Source: Thiohalomonas sp041685045 (GTDB lineage: Bacteria; Pseudomonadota; Gammaproteobacteria; Thiohalomonadales; Thiohalomonadaceae). Taken from it: 64,000 nt of DNA. Location: the NCBI GenBank assembly GCA_041685045.1, contig JAWLGP010000002.1:62001-126000 (forward strand). Reading direction: 5' to 3'. Positions 1-8,634 of the stretch are shown in pieces. Under the pieces are notes generated by a model that did not search any database, was not told where the DNA came from, and saw nothing but the letters and a program-made list of their open reading frames with translations. The translations under genes and the position numbers were made by a program. How positions within the stretch are numbered: position 1 is the first letter of the stretch; each line of letters begins with the position of its first letter.

Positions 1-1467
1 CACCAGGAGCTTGGCCGAAGGCGTCGAAGGAGGGGCGAAGGCGATCAGGACAAGCAGGCTGCCCAACCCCGCCAGTGCGAAATGACTCCGTTGGATCACC
101 TGGAAAGTAGTGGCGACCATTCGCCCGAGATAGCTTTCGGCGGGGCGGGGTGACTTTTGGGAGAGATAGCGCCGCGTACGCCGTATCGCGCCCAGCAGGG
201 CCGCCTCCAGGAGCACCAACAGCACCCAGCGATCCGGGGTCTGTGCAGTCAGCGGCAGTAGCAGATCCTGGGTGCCGGACAGCAGGGCGGCGACAATCAC
301 CTTAGGCAGCCCGAGCAGATCGTCAGTCAGCCGGGCCCAACCGGCAGAGTCGTCCGGTAGCGGTCGCCGGGCGGTGAGCCCGCGCCGGAAGCTCTGTTCA
401 AAGGCGACCTGGAGGCGTTGCGGGTAGGGGGCGATCCGTTCCAGCAGACGGTCGATGTTGGCCTGGTGGCCGACGAGCACCGCATCGAGCTGTTCGTAGA
501 GGCGCTGCTCTTCCAGGGTGGCCACAGGGTCGCGGGCGGCGCGGCGCTTGGCGACCACCGCTCGTTGCTGCTGCAGGACCTCGAGCCGGCGGTCGAGCAG
601 GGTGTGGCTGGACTGGAGCTCGCTGCGCATGGCGGTCACCTGGTCCAGCGCGGCCTTGACGGCGGGCGGCTCCCGCTGTTCGTCGGCCCCGTGTTGCTCC
701 AGATCGTCCAGATACGCGTCAACCTGGGCCAGCCGGACTGCCTGGGCGGCCAGGCGCGCCCGCTCCTCCGCATCGAGGATCCGCGCCTGCAGCAGGGCGC
801 GCTGCCGCTCGCTGCCTTCGGGTTCGAGTTGCTGCAATTCGCGGCGCCAATTGGTCGCCCGCTCTGTCCAGCCCTGCTGTTCGCGTTCCAGGCGCAGCTT
901 CAGATCATCCAGCGCCTCCTGCTTGGTCTGCGCCAACGCCACCCGGTGCAACGCCTCCAGTGCCGCCAGCCACTCATCGGCCAGGCCGAGCCGGTGCTGC
1001 GCCGTGTCGATGGCAAGCTGGCGGATCTGCTCGATCTCACCCTGTGCGGCGGACGTCGCACGCAGCTCCGCTATCTTGGCCTCCAGTTCCGTGACCTGCG
1101 CGGAGTCGGTGGGGCGGACCGCCAATTTGAGGCGCTGCAACTGGTCCTCGAGCGCTTTCAACGCCTCGGCGCCCTTCTCCCGCTGTCGCAGCAGGCCTTC
1201 CAGGTCGACTTTGGCGTTTTCCAGGCCGATACGGGCCTCTTCCCGGCCCAATCGCGCCTCTTCCACCATGAGGGGGGTGACGTCGCGGGGGCGGAGCTCG
1301 GCCAGGCGTCGTTGCTGTTCGGCACGGAGGTCGACGTTATTGACCAGACTGCGGTCGACCGCTTCCCGCTCCTTGAGCAGCATCTCCGCCGCGCCGAGTT
1401 CGACGGCAGCCGGGACTGTCGCGGACCACAGCAGCAGCGGGAGCGCTATCCAGATCAGGCGTGGCAT
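1..1467 (-). CDS. MscS-family mechanosensitive channel, MscK/KefA-like (partial, cut by left edge)
   Basis: A minus-strand frame runs without a stop from ATG at 1467 to the window edge (489 codons). The first 20 residues are a signal peptide ending near TVPAA. A long Gln/Glu/Arg-rich, coiled-coil-like periplasmic region of about 350 residues follows, then hydrophobic segments beginning near residue 390 (WVLLVLLEAALLGAI, and FALAGLGSLLVLIAFA). This layout is known from large MscS relatives (MscK, YbiO, YjeP), which open under membrane tension and release solutes. The pore helix and MscS beta domain would lie beyond the left edge, so the family call rests on architecture and N-terminal composition. 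A purine-rich AGGGA sits just upstream of the start. It is divergent from the SGNH lipoprotein gene. Confidence 0.72.
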   Translation of the reverse strand, partial: MPRLIWIALPLLLWSATVPAAVELGAAEMLLKEREAVDRSLVNNVDLRAEQQRRLAELRPRDVTPLMVEEARLGREEARIGLENAKVDLEGLLRQREKGAEALKALEDQLQRLKLAVRPTDSAQVTELEAKIAELRATSAAQGEIEQIRQLAIDTAQHRLGLADEWLAALEALHRVALAQTKQEALDDLKLRLEREQQGWTERATNWRRELQQLEPEGSERQRALLQARILDAEERARLAAQAVRLAQVDAYLDDLEQHGADEQREPPAVKAALDQVTAMRSELQSSHTLLDRRLEVLQQQRAVVAKRRAARDPVATLEEQRLYEQLDAVLVGHQANIDRLLERIAPYPQRLQVAFEQSFRRGLTARRPLPDDSAGWARLTDDLLGLPKVIVAALLSGTQDLLLPLTAQTPDRWVLLVLLEAALLGAIRRTRRYLSQKSPRPAESYLGRMVATTFQVIQRSHFALAGLGSLLVLIAFAPPSTPSAKLLV

Positions 1468-1742
1468 GTGGTTCCCTGGGAAATGCGGGCGGTCTGCCGA
1501 TGATAGGGAGTCCACCCCGCCGGCTCGGTGAGGCGGGTCACGCCGGGCGTGTGTTCACCTTCCGGAAAACTCATGTCGGGGCGGTAGGGGATCCGCGGTA
1601 CAGGTTGCGGGATTTACCGCAGGGCACTGAGGGATCGGCCTTAGGGCGGACTGTATGTGCGCCGATTATGGTTATCCCGAAGTGGCCCCGCCGCCCGGTG
1701 GGGCCATCCCGTATATCCAGGCAAACCGCCAGGACGGAACCG

Positions 1743-4562
1743 ATGATGACAAGCAAGGGACGGCTGACACGCGCGCTCGCGCTGGGACTGGTTTTCTCGC
1801 TGCACGGATGCGGCTGGGTCGATGCCTCCGGCACCGAAAGCGGGGCGGACAGCGGCGGCGCCAGTGGGCCCGAAGCCAGCCCCTTCAGTCTGCTGGAGGG
1901 GGGAGAGCTGGTGGTGCAGGCGGAAGACGGGGTGCTCGCCGACCATGCCGATCCGCAGGCGACGGCCATCCTGATCGAGCCCCCGCAGTATGCCAGGGAG
2001 TTTGATCTGCAACCGGATGGCGCCTTTCGCTACCTCCACGATGGTAGCGAAGAGAGCGAGGATCGGTTCACCTACCGGGTACGGAGCGAACGGGGAGACA
2101 GCGACCGGCAGTCGGTCCGGCTCGAGGTACAGCCGGTCAACGACCGGCCGGCGGCCGAACCGCTGCACCTGGAGACCGCCGCCGGCCAGGCCGTCACCGG
2201 CCGCATCCGTGTCACCGACCCCGATCACGCCCGCAATCAGCTGAGTTTTCGTCCGAAAGAGAATCCAAGCTGGGGGACCGTGAAACTCGAGTCCGACGGT
2301 GGATTCACCTATACCCCGCCCGGAGACTATACCGGTTCGGACCAGTTCAGCATCCGCGTGATTGATCCGGAGGGGGCCGGCGACACGGCCTTGGTCTCGA
2401 TCGATGTCCTGCCGGTGATTGGCGACGACGGTGGCGGCGGTTCCCGCAACCGGCCGCCCCAGGTCTCGGACCTGAGTTTGCGTACGCTCGAGGACACCAC
2501 CGTCACGGGGCGTCTGAACGCCAGCGATCCCGACGGCGACCCGCTCTCCTATACCGTGTCGGCCCCGGAACACGGCATTGCCAGCGTCAACCGCAACGGT
2601 GTCGTGGAGTATGCTCCTGCGCCGAATCATGCCGGTTCCGACCGCTTCACGGTCACGGTAACCGATGCCGCGGGAGCGAAAGCCACCGCCAGTGTTCAGG
2701 TGACCATCGAGGCGGTCAACGACCCGCCGGTCGCCATCGACGCGCGTTTCAGTGTGGACGCAGGCGGCGGCCTCGAATCGGCCTTCCGTGGGAGCGACCC
2801 GGATGACGATCCGCTGCAGTACACCATTGTGCAGCAGCCCGTGATCGGCAGTGTCCGGCTGCTGGATGCCGCTACCGGTCGCTTCAGCTACACCACTCCG
2901 GCCGGGGCCCGCGGCACCGACACCATCCGTTTCACGGTTTCCGACGGCCGGCTGACCTCCGGTCCTGGTACCGTAACCATCGAGATCGTGCCCCAGACCA
3001 CGCCGCCCGTTGCCAGGCCCGACAGCGCCCAGGTGACGGAAGACGGAATATCGGTGGCCACAGGTAACCTGCTCGACAACGACAGCGACCCGGACGGCGG
3101 CGGCCTGACCTTGACCGCCGTTTCGGGCACCACCCAGCCGCGGGTGACCGGCGCTTACGGGGACCTCTCCTGGAGCGAGGGGGGCGACTTCCGCTACGAA
3201 CTCGATAACCAGTCGGCAACCACCGATGCTTTGGCGGAGGGGGAACAGGTGCTCGAACTGTTCCGCTACACCATCATCAACGATCAGGGTTCCAGCGCAG
3301 AGGGGGAACTGCGCGTGACGGTGGTCGGACGCAACGACCCGCCGCAGGTGCAAGCGGACAGTTACCGCTTGAATGGAAATTCCGACCTGCGGGTGGAAGC
3401 TGCCGACGGGGTATTGGCGAACGATTCGGATGTGGATTCCGGGTTGACCGCGCGGCTCGAGGGTGAGCCGCCGACGGGACTGCAATTCGAGGCCGACGGA
3501 TCGTTCACCTATACCTCCGACGGCGGTGAGGGCGACGTTGAGTTTCACTATCGTGCCAACGACGGTTTCGTCGACTCCGACCCCGTGCGGGTGGTGCTGG
3601 CCAGAAACAGCAATCTGGCACTCCTGGCGAGCGATGCCTGTTGGGAAACCAGCCGGGACCAGCCGGTGGTGCAGACGCTGTCGACCACCGTGGTGGAGGA
3701 CGCCGAGTCGCCACTGCTGACCTTCAGCACCGTCGAGGCACCGACCAAAGGCCGCTTGCACTGGCTGGATACCGAGCAGGGTCGCTTCGAATACGAACCG
3801 GACCCGCAAGAGCCCGGTGGTCGCGATCGTTTCGTTTATCAGGTGACCGATGCGGAAGGGGCGAGCGCCACCGGCGAGGTGTCCATCGTGGTCGCCATGC
3901 GGATCATGCCACTCGGGGACGGGCTGACCGACGGGGTGCAGGGCAATGGCGAGCCGGGCCCGCTGGAGCGGGTCGGCTACCGGAACGGGATCCATCAGGC
4001 CTTGAGCCAGGACGCGTATCCGTTCGATTTGGTCGGAGGCCAGCTCAGCGGCCAGAGCCTGTTGGAGGACGCGGAGCACGAGGGCCATTCGGGTGCCGGT
4101 CTCGACGAGGTCGCCGCCCATGTCTATCAGTGGCTGGAGGCCAATCCGGCGGATATCGTGCTGCTGCAAATCGGCAGTGAGGCGCCAGCCCTGGACGTGG
4201 TGGACGTCGGCCGCATTCTGGACGAGATCGATCGCTGGGAGCAGGCGACGGGGACGCCGGTCACGGTTCTGCTCGCGCGGATCATCGATCGCTATCCCCC
4301 CGACCCGAACGGTCAGATCACCACTTACAACGACGCCGTTGCCCGGCTGGTGGCAGAGCGGGCCGGTGACGAGATTCAGATCGTGGATATGCAGTCCGCC
4401 TTCTGGCTCGACCCCGCCCAGGCCGAAACCGCAGGCTACGACTGGCCGTGGCCGGACCCCGCGCTCTATGCGGACACGCGCTTTCCAAACCCGGACGGCT
4501 ACGCACGAATGGCTGCCACCTGGTACCCCCAACTGATCGGCAATCTGCATAAATGCCCCTGA
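1743..4562 (+). CDS. Ig/cadherin-repeat lipoprotein with degenerate C-terminal SGNH hydrolase domain
   Basis: The 939-residue product starts at ATG 1743 because this gives a lipoprotein signal peptide with lipobox LHGC; the frame stays open upstream but without a sensible leader. About seven tandem Ig-like/cadherin/VCBS-type repeats follow (roughly residues 55-715), recognisable by VNDxP linkers, SDPDGDPL and FxYTP motifs. The last 220 residues align with the SGNH lipoprotein at 21619-22665, sharing IMPLGD, HEGH, VTVLLARIID and a terminal KCP. The catalytic GDS is GDG here, the GTN block is GSE, and the HPN block is FPN, so Ser, Asn and His are lost. Hydrolysis is unlikely; a glycan-binding or scaffold role at the outer membrane is inferred. 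It lies just before the polysaccharide export genes. Confidence 0.82.
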   Translation: MMTSKGRLTRALALGLVFSLHGCGWVDASGTESGADSGGASGPEASPFSLLEGGELVVQAEDGVLADHADPQATAILIEPPQYAREFDLQPDGAFRYLHDGSEESEDRFTYRVRSERGDSDRQSVRLEVQPVNDRPAAEPLHLETAAGQAVTGRIRVTDPDHARNQLSFRPKENPSWGTVKLESDGGFTYTPPGDYTGSDQFSIRVIDPEGAGDTALVSIDVLPVIGDDGGGGSRNRPPQVSDLSLRTLEDTTVTGRLNASDPDGDPLSYTVSAPEHGIASVNRNGVVEYAPAPNHAGSDRFTVTVTDAAGAKATASVQVTIEAVNDPPVAIDARFSVDAGGGLESAFRGSDPDDDPLQYTIVQQPVIGSVRLLDAATGRFSYTTPAGARGTDTIRFTVSDGRLTSGPGTVTIEIVPQTTPPVARPDSAQVTEDGISVATGNLLDNDSDPDGGGLTLTAVSGTTQPRVTGAYGDLSWSEGGDFRYELDNQSATTDALAEGEQVLELFRYTIINDQGSSAEGELRVTVVGRNDPPQVQADSYRLNGNSDLRVEAADGVLANDSDVDSGLTARLEGEPPTGLQFEADGSFTYTSDGGEGDVEFHYRANDGFVDSDPVRVVLARNSNLALLASDACWETSRDQPVVQTLSTTVVEDAESPLLTFSTVEAPTKGRLHWLDTEQGRFEYEPDPQEPGGRDRFVYQVTDAEGASATGEVSIVVAMRIMPLGDGLTDGVQGNGEPGPLERVGYRNGIHQALSQDAYPFDLVGGQLSGQSLLEDAEHEGHSGAGLDEVAAHVYQWLEANPADIVLLQIGSEAPALDVVDVGRILDEIDRWEQATGTPVTVLLARIIDRYPPDPNGQITTYNDAVARLVAERAGDEIQIVDMQSAFWLDPAQAETAGYDWPWPDPALYADTRFPNPDGYARMAATWYPQLIGNLHKCP

Positions 4563-4672
4563 GTCCTTCCTTGCAGGCGGTTGGGGCATGAACTTAACTT
4601 GCGGATACCGGACCCCGGCCCGGCAGGTGGGCCGTTGCGGGTCTGGCGATAACGAGAAGAGAGGAGGAAGGG

Positions 4673-5077
4673 GTGCCAGGGTTGGCCTTGAGAGTGCCGA
4701 TGCTTGTGCTTTTCGGCGAGAAGGCGTTCGCGGCGGAGGCTTGCCAAAGCGCCATTTGTGCTGGCGGCTGGGGCGATCTGCTCGCGGTGGTCATGCTCGC
4801 CTTTATCGGCTTGGTGCTGGTCGCGCGACGGGACGGTGGAAGATCGCCTGAGCGTTCTGATGAAAACAGGGAGGCAGACATCGGCGAAGCCGCCGATGAG
4901 CCGAGTGCTCCCGGTTTTGACGAAACAACGAAAAGCAAGGGAGAAGGAGTGCAGCATGGCTACAGGACAGGGCTTCGGCCCGCTTCAGGGGTACTCGGTT
5001 CGGATCGCGGAGCGTCTTCTGGGGATGTCCCTGCTGATCCTGGTGCTGTTCGCCGGGAACGACGGGCTCGCCGCTGA
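4673..5077 (+). CDS. Small hypothetical membrane/secreted protein
   Basis: A GTG at 4673 follows a near-perfect Shine-Dalgarno (GAGGAGGAAG, 4661-4670), the best in this region. The 134-residue product has a hydrophobic start with an AFA-AEA cleavage-like site, then a membrane segment (LLAVVMLAFIGLVLVA) and a charged tail. Its last 122 bases overlap the next gene in another frame, so the tail composition is partly dictated by that gene. No family is recognised. It could be a small partner of the export apparatus encoded next. The strong ribosome site and membrane segment argue for a real gene; the long overlap argues against. Confidence 0.5.
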   Translation: MPGLALRVPMLVLFGEKAFAAEACQSAICAGGWGDLLAVVMLAFIGLVLVARRDGGRSPERSDENREADIGEAADEPSAPGFDETTKSKGEGVQHGYRTGLRPASGVLGSDRGASSGDVPADPGAVRRERRARR

Positions 5078-5561
5078 GCCGAACTACCGAATTGGGCCGG
5101 AAGACATCCTCGACATTTCGGTCTGGAAGGAGCCTGACCTGCAGCGTCAGGTCACCGTAAGGCCCGATGGCGGCATCACCTTCCCCTTGGCGGGCGATCT
5201 TCAGGTCGCGGGGAAGACACCAAGCCAGGTTCAGGATGAGATCGCCAGCAAGCTGCGCCGTTACATCCCGGCGGCGGTGGTGACGGTGGCGGTCGCGGAG
5301 ATCTCCGGTTACCGGGTCTACGTGCTCGGCAAGGTCAATAATCCAGGCCAATTCGTGGTGGGCCGGTATCTGGACGTCATGCAGGCGTTGACCCTGGCGG
5401 GCGGTCTGACGCCCTACGCCTCGGAAAGCAAGATCAAGGTGATCCGACGCGACAGCGCCGGCGAACGGGTATATCCGTTCGAGTACAACGAAGTGAAGCG
5501 GGGCGAAAATCTGCGCCAGAACATCTTGCTGCAGAGCGGCGACGTCGTGGTTGTGCCTTGA
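4956..5561 (+). CDS. Polysaccharide export protein (Wza-like, Poly_export/SLBB)
   Basis: The 201-residue protein starts at ATG 4956, seven bases after GAGAAGGAG. A signal peptide (about residues 1-42, ending GLAAE) leads into a Poly_export domain (YRIGPEDILDISVWKEPDLQ) and one SLBB-type beta-grasp domain (YRVYVLGKVNNPGQF). It is about half the length of E. coli Wza, lacks the lipobox Cys and most of the C-terminal helix, and matches the short EpsA-type proteins of exosortase-linked EPS loci. It would form or cap the outer-membrane exit channel. The beta-barrel and chain-length genes that follow support this. Confidence 0.88.
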   Translation: MATGQGFGPLQGYSVRIAERLLGMSLLILVLFAGNDGLAAEPNYRIGPEDILDISVWKEPDLQRQVTVRPDGGITFPLAGDLQVAGKTPSQVQDEIASKLRRYIPAAVVTVAVAEISGYRVYVLGKVNNPGQFVVGRYLDVMQALTLAGGLTPYASESKIKVIRRDSAGERVYPFEYNEVKRGENLRQNILLQSGDVVVVP

Positions 5562-5609
5562 CGGGATGAGTGCGGTACCTGGTTCGAACAACAACAAAGA
5601 GACGGGACG

Positions 5610-6818
5610 ATGTGTGGAAGTCGAGACGCGAAAGCTGGTGTCGGGACGCTGACGGCCGTTGCCTTGGCGGTGTTGGCGTCCGGCGAGGTGATGGCCGAGG
5701 CGTGGCAGATCGAGCCGTTCGTCAAGCTGCAGGGTGAGTACGACAGCAATACCCGCCTGGTGAGCAGCAACGAGCAATCGAGCACCGCGGCTGTCCTCAC
5801 CGGCGCGCTGCAGATGTCGCGGATAACGGAAATTTCCGAGATCAGCGCGGAGGTCCGCCTCGACGGCGTCGACTACCAGGAGGAAGAGTTTGAGGACGAA
5901 CTCCATCAGCGTTACCGGATGGATGCCGTTTGGCGTGGCGAACGGAGCCGACATGGCGTCTGGGCCGCCCTTGAGCGCGACACGCTGCTACGCACCGTCG
6001 AGGAAATCGTTGATCCCGGCGACATCAGCCTCGATCCCGACGAAGACGTCGATGCCGCGCTGGTTCCCGTGGACATCCGGCGCGACCGCCTCGATCTGCA
6101 GCCGAGTTGGAGCTACCGAACCTCCGAGCTCTCTGAGGTCGGTTTGCGGTACCGCTTCCGCGGTGTGCGCTATGAGCGGGACCTGCCATCGCTGACCGAA
6201 TACGACGACCACGAATTGGCCGGAAGCTGGAGCTACAGGACCACGGAACTGGATCGACTGACAACAACGCTGGTCGCCTCCCGCTATACGGCGGACGCCA
6301 CCGATCGGGAGTATGACGAATACCAGGCGTTGGTCGGCTGGAATCACGAATTCGACGAACTGACCGAAGGCGGTATCCAGGTCGGCTACTATCAGGCCGA
6401 ATGGGACAACGGCGCCGATGATGAAGATGACGGTTATCTCGTGCGATTGAGCGGTGAGCGTGACATTGGGCTCACGCGCTTTAGCGGGCGCGTTGGCCGT
6501 TCCATCTACCCGAGCGGCACCGGTGACCTGGTGCGTTCGGACGAGCTGGCGTTGAGGATGGTCCACGAACTGTCGCCGCGCTCGAACTTTTCGCTCCGTG
6601 CGCGTGTTTTCGAGAACACATCGCTGCGCGCGGCCAATCAGTCCGCCAATCGGCGTTATATTTCGGTGCAGCCGGTGCTGAGCTGGAACATGACGCGCTG
6701 GTGGATTCTGGAGGGTTCCTACCAGTACGAGCGGCAAAAGCGCGACATCGATACCGATAGTGCCGAAAATCATGCGGTGAGGCTTGGAGTGCGCTATTCG
6801 TTTCCGCAGGAGCTTTGA
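5610..6818 (+). CDS. Outer membrane beta-barrel protein of EPS export module
   Basis: The 402-residue product has an N-terminal signal sequence (cleavage near MAEA, about residue 30), then many amphipathic strands with alternating aromatic and charged residues (for example WSYRTSELSEVGLRYRFRG) and a C-terminal strand ending YSFPQEL. This is the pattern of a large outer-membrane barrel. Its place between the Wza-like and Wzz-like genes matches the barrel protein conserved in exosortase-associated EPS loci, where it is thought to assist export. A purine-rich site (GAGACGGGA) precedes ATG 5610. The exact function is not known. Confidence 0.75.
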   Translation: MCGSRDAKAGVGTLTAVALAVLASGEVMAEAWQIEPFVKLQGEYDSNTRLVSSNEQSSTAAVLTGALQMSRITEISEISAEVRLDGVDYQEEEFEDELHQRYRMDAVWRGERSRHGVWAALERDTLLRTVEEIVDPGDISLDPDEDVDAALVPVDIRRDRLDLQPSWSYRTSELSEVGLRYRFRGVRYERDLPSLTEYDDHELAGSWSYRTTELDRLTTTLVASRYTADATDREYDEYQALVGWNHEFDELTEGGIQVGYYQAEWDNGADDEDDGYLVRLSGERDIGLTRFSGRVGRSIYPSGTGDLVRSDELALRMVHELSPRSNFSLRARVFENTSLRAANQSANRRYISVQPVLSWNMTRWWILEGSYQYERQKRDIDTDSAENHAVRLGVRYSFPQEL

Positions 6819-6870
6819 TATCTGAACACAACCGCACCGTGCCGAGGTGCCGTCCAGGGAAGGAGAGGTT

Positions 6871-8631
6871 GTGAACGGTAAGCCTGCATCGGGCGCAATG
6901 GAATTGCGCGATTTCTTCTCCGCACTGCGCCGGCGCCGGTCGCAGGTGTTCGCCGGCTTCGGTGTGGTGCTGTTGGCGGCACTGCTGCTGGCCCTGGTGC
7001 TGCCGCCGGTCTATCGCTCCAGCGCCACCATCCTCATCGAGCGCCAGGAAGTCCCTCCGGAGCTGGTCGCTACCACCGTCACCGGCTATGTGCAGGAAAG
7101 ACTCCAGGCCATCACGCAGCGCGTGCTCACCAAGGAGAAGCTGTTCGAGATCGCCACGGAGATCGGCATGTACGACCCTGCCGACCCGGAGATCGATCGG
7201 GGCGAACTGCTGAAGGCGCTGCGGGAAGGGACCGTGGTCGAAACCCAGGATGTGCAGGCGATCAGCCCGGAAAGCGGCAACCGTGCGGTGGCCACCGTCT
7301 CGTTCACCGTCTCCTTCGATGCCCCCACCCCCGAGCAGGCCCAGCGCGGCGCCGAGGCCGTCACCCGCCTCTACCTGGATGAGGAGCGGCGGGCCCGCCT
7401 GGCCCAGGCCCGCGAGGTCTCCGGATTCCTGGCAGGCCAGGCCCAACTGCTCAGTCGCGAGCTGGCGGGATTGGAAAAGGAACTGGCGAAGTTCAAGCAG
7501 GAGAACGTCTCCCAGCTGCCCGAGCATGCCGACCTCAACATGCGCCTGCTGGAGCAGGCCGACGAAAAGCTGGAGCGCTCGGAAGAGCGTCTGCGTACCC
7601 TCGCGGAACGGAAAATGGACCTGCAGTCGCAGCTGGCGACCACTTCGCGGCACGCCAACTTGATGGGGGAGGATGGCCAGCCCGTGGCCGGTCCCATTGA
7701 GCAGCTTGCGGCCCTGCGCGCCCAGTATCTCGCGGCATCGGCTACCTATGCGCCGGGTCACCCCGACCTGGAGCGCCTGCGCAAGAAGATCGCCGTGCTG
7801 GAAGCCGAGACCGGCGGACTCGACGGTTCGGCCTCGCTCTACGCCGAACTGGCGAACAAGCGCACGGAACTGGCCACCCTGCGTGAACGTTACTCCTCCA
7901 GTCACCCGGACATCGCCCGCCTGGAGCGTGCCATCGAAAGCCTGGAACAGGAGCTGATGGAAGGCCGGCGCGCAGAGGGGCGACCCGAGACGGCCATGCC
8001 ACCGACCAGCGCCGCCTTCATCCGCTTGCAGACCGATCTGAATACGGTGATGACCGAAATCGAAGCCGAGCGCAGCCGTCGCAGTCAGCTGCGCGAGCGC
8101 CGGCAGGAACTGGAAAGCCGTCTGTTCACCACGCCGGCGGTGGAGCGGGACTATCTGCGCCTCAGTCGCGACTACGAAAACGCGCTGAACAAGTACCGCG
8201 AGGTGAAGGACAAGCAGCTGAAGGCGCAGGCCGCCGAGCGCCTGGAAGAGGAGCAGAAGGCGCAGCGGTTCCTGCTGATCTCGCCGCCGGGGCTCCCCAG
8301 TGCGCCGGAGAGTCCGAATCGAAAGGCAATCCTGTTGCTCGGGGCGGTGCTGGCGTTCGGTGGCGGTGTGGGGGCCGGCTCCATCGCCGAATATTTCGAC
8401 CGCACGGTACGTGGCATTCGCGGGGTCAACAGTGTGTTCGGGGCGCCGCCGCTCGCTACCATTCCCTACGTGGAAAATGGCGCCGATGTCGTTCACCGCC
8501 GCTTGAGCCGGACGCTCATCGTGCTGTTGTTGGCGGTCCTCTTGGGGGCGGCCGCCGTGGGATACCGGTTTTACGCCGAATCGGTGGCGCCGGTGGCCGC
8601 GGTGACGCAAGGGCAAAACGCGGGAGAGTAG
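6871..8631 (+). CDS. Polysaccharide chain-length determinant (Wzz/PCP family)
   Basis: The start is GTG 6871, placed just after AGGAGAGG (6861-6868); an in-frame GTG at 6847 lacks a site. The 586-residue inner-membrane protein has a cytoplasmic N-terminal stretch, a first membrane helix (VLLAALLLALVLPPVY, about residues 31-48), and a long periplasmic coiled-coil (about 160-460, rich in Glu/Arg/Leu). A second helix lies near residue 490 (AILLLGAVLAFGGGVGAGS) and a third near 555. The Wzz-type PxxPxxPN motif appears as PSAPESPN. Such proteins set polymer length and act with the tyrosine kinase encoded 3 bases downstream. Confidence 0.9.
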   Translation: MNGKPASGAMELRDFFSALRRRRSQVFAGFGVVLLAALLLALVLPPVYRSSATILIERQEVPPELVATTVTGYVQERLQAITQRVLTKEKLFEIATEIGMYDPADPEIDRGELLKALREGTVVETQDVQAISPESGNRAVATVSFTVSFDAPTPEQAQRGAEAVTRLYLDEERRARLAQAREVSGFLAGQAQLLSRELAGLEKELAKFKQENVSQLPEHADLNMRLLEQADEKLERSEERLRTLAERKMDLQSQLATTSRHANLMGEDGQPVAGPIEQLAALRAQYLAASATYAPGHPDLERLRKKIAVLEAETGGLDGSASLYAELANKRTELATLRERYSSSHPDIARLERAIESLEQELMEGRRAEGRPETAMPPTSAAFIRLQTDLNTVMTEIEAERSRRSQLRERRQELESRLFTTPAVERDYLRLSRDYENALNKYREVKDKQLKAQAAERLEEEQKAQRFLLISPPGLPSAPESPNRKAILLLGAVLAFGGGVGAGSIAEYFDRTVRGIRGVNSVFGAPPLATIPYVENGADVVHRRLSRTLIVLLLAVLLGAAAVGYRFYAESVAPVAAVTQGQNAGE

Positions 8632-8634
8632 CGC

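Noticed and set aside
418..1531. Two overlapping plus-strand frames opposite the mechanosensitive channel gene
   Set aside because: The minus strand is open from a good start with signal peptide, coiled-coil and membrane helices; the plus frames are low-complexity shadows.
1641..4589. Long antisense frame across the cadherin-repeat lipoprotein
   Set aside because: The plus strand has a lipobox, repeats and an SGNH alignment; the antisense product shows only compositional bias.
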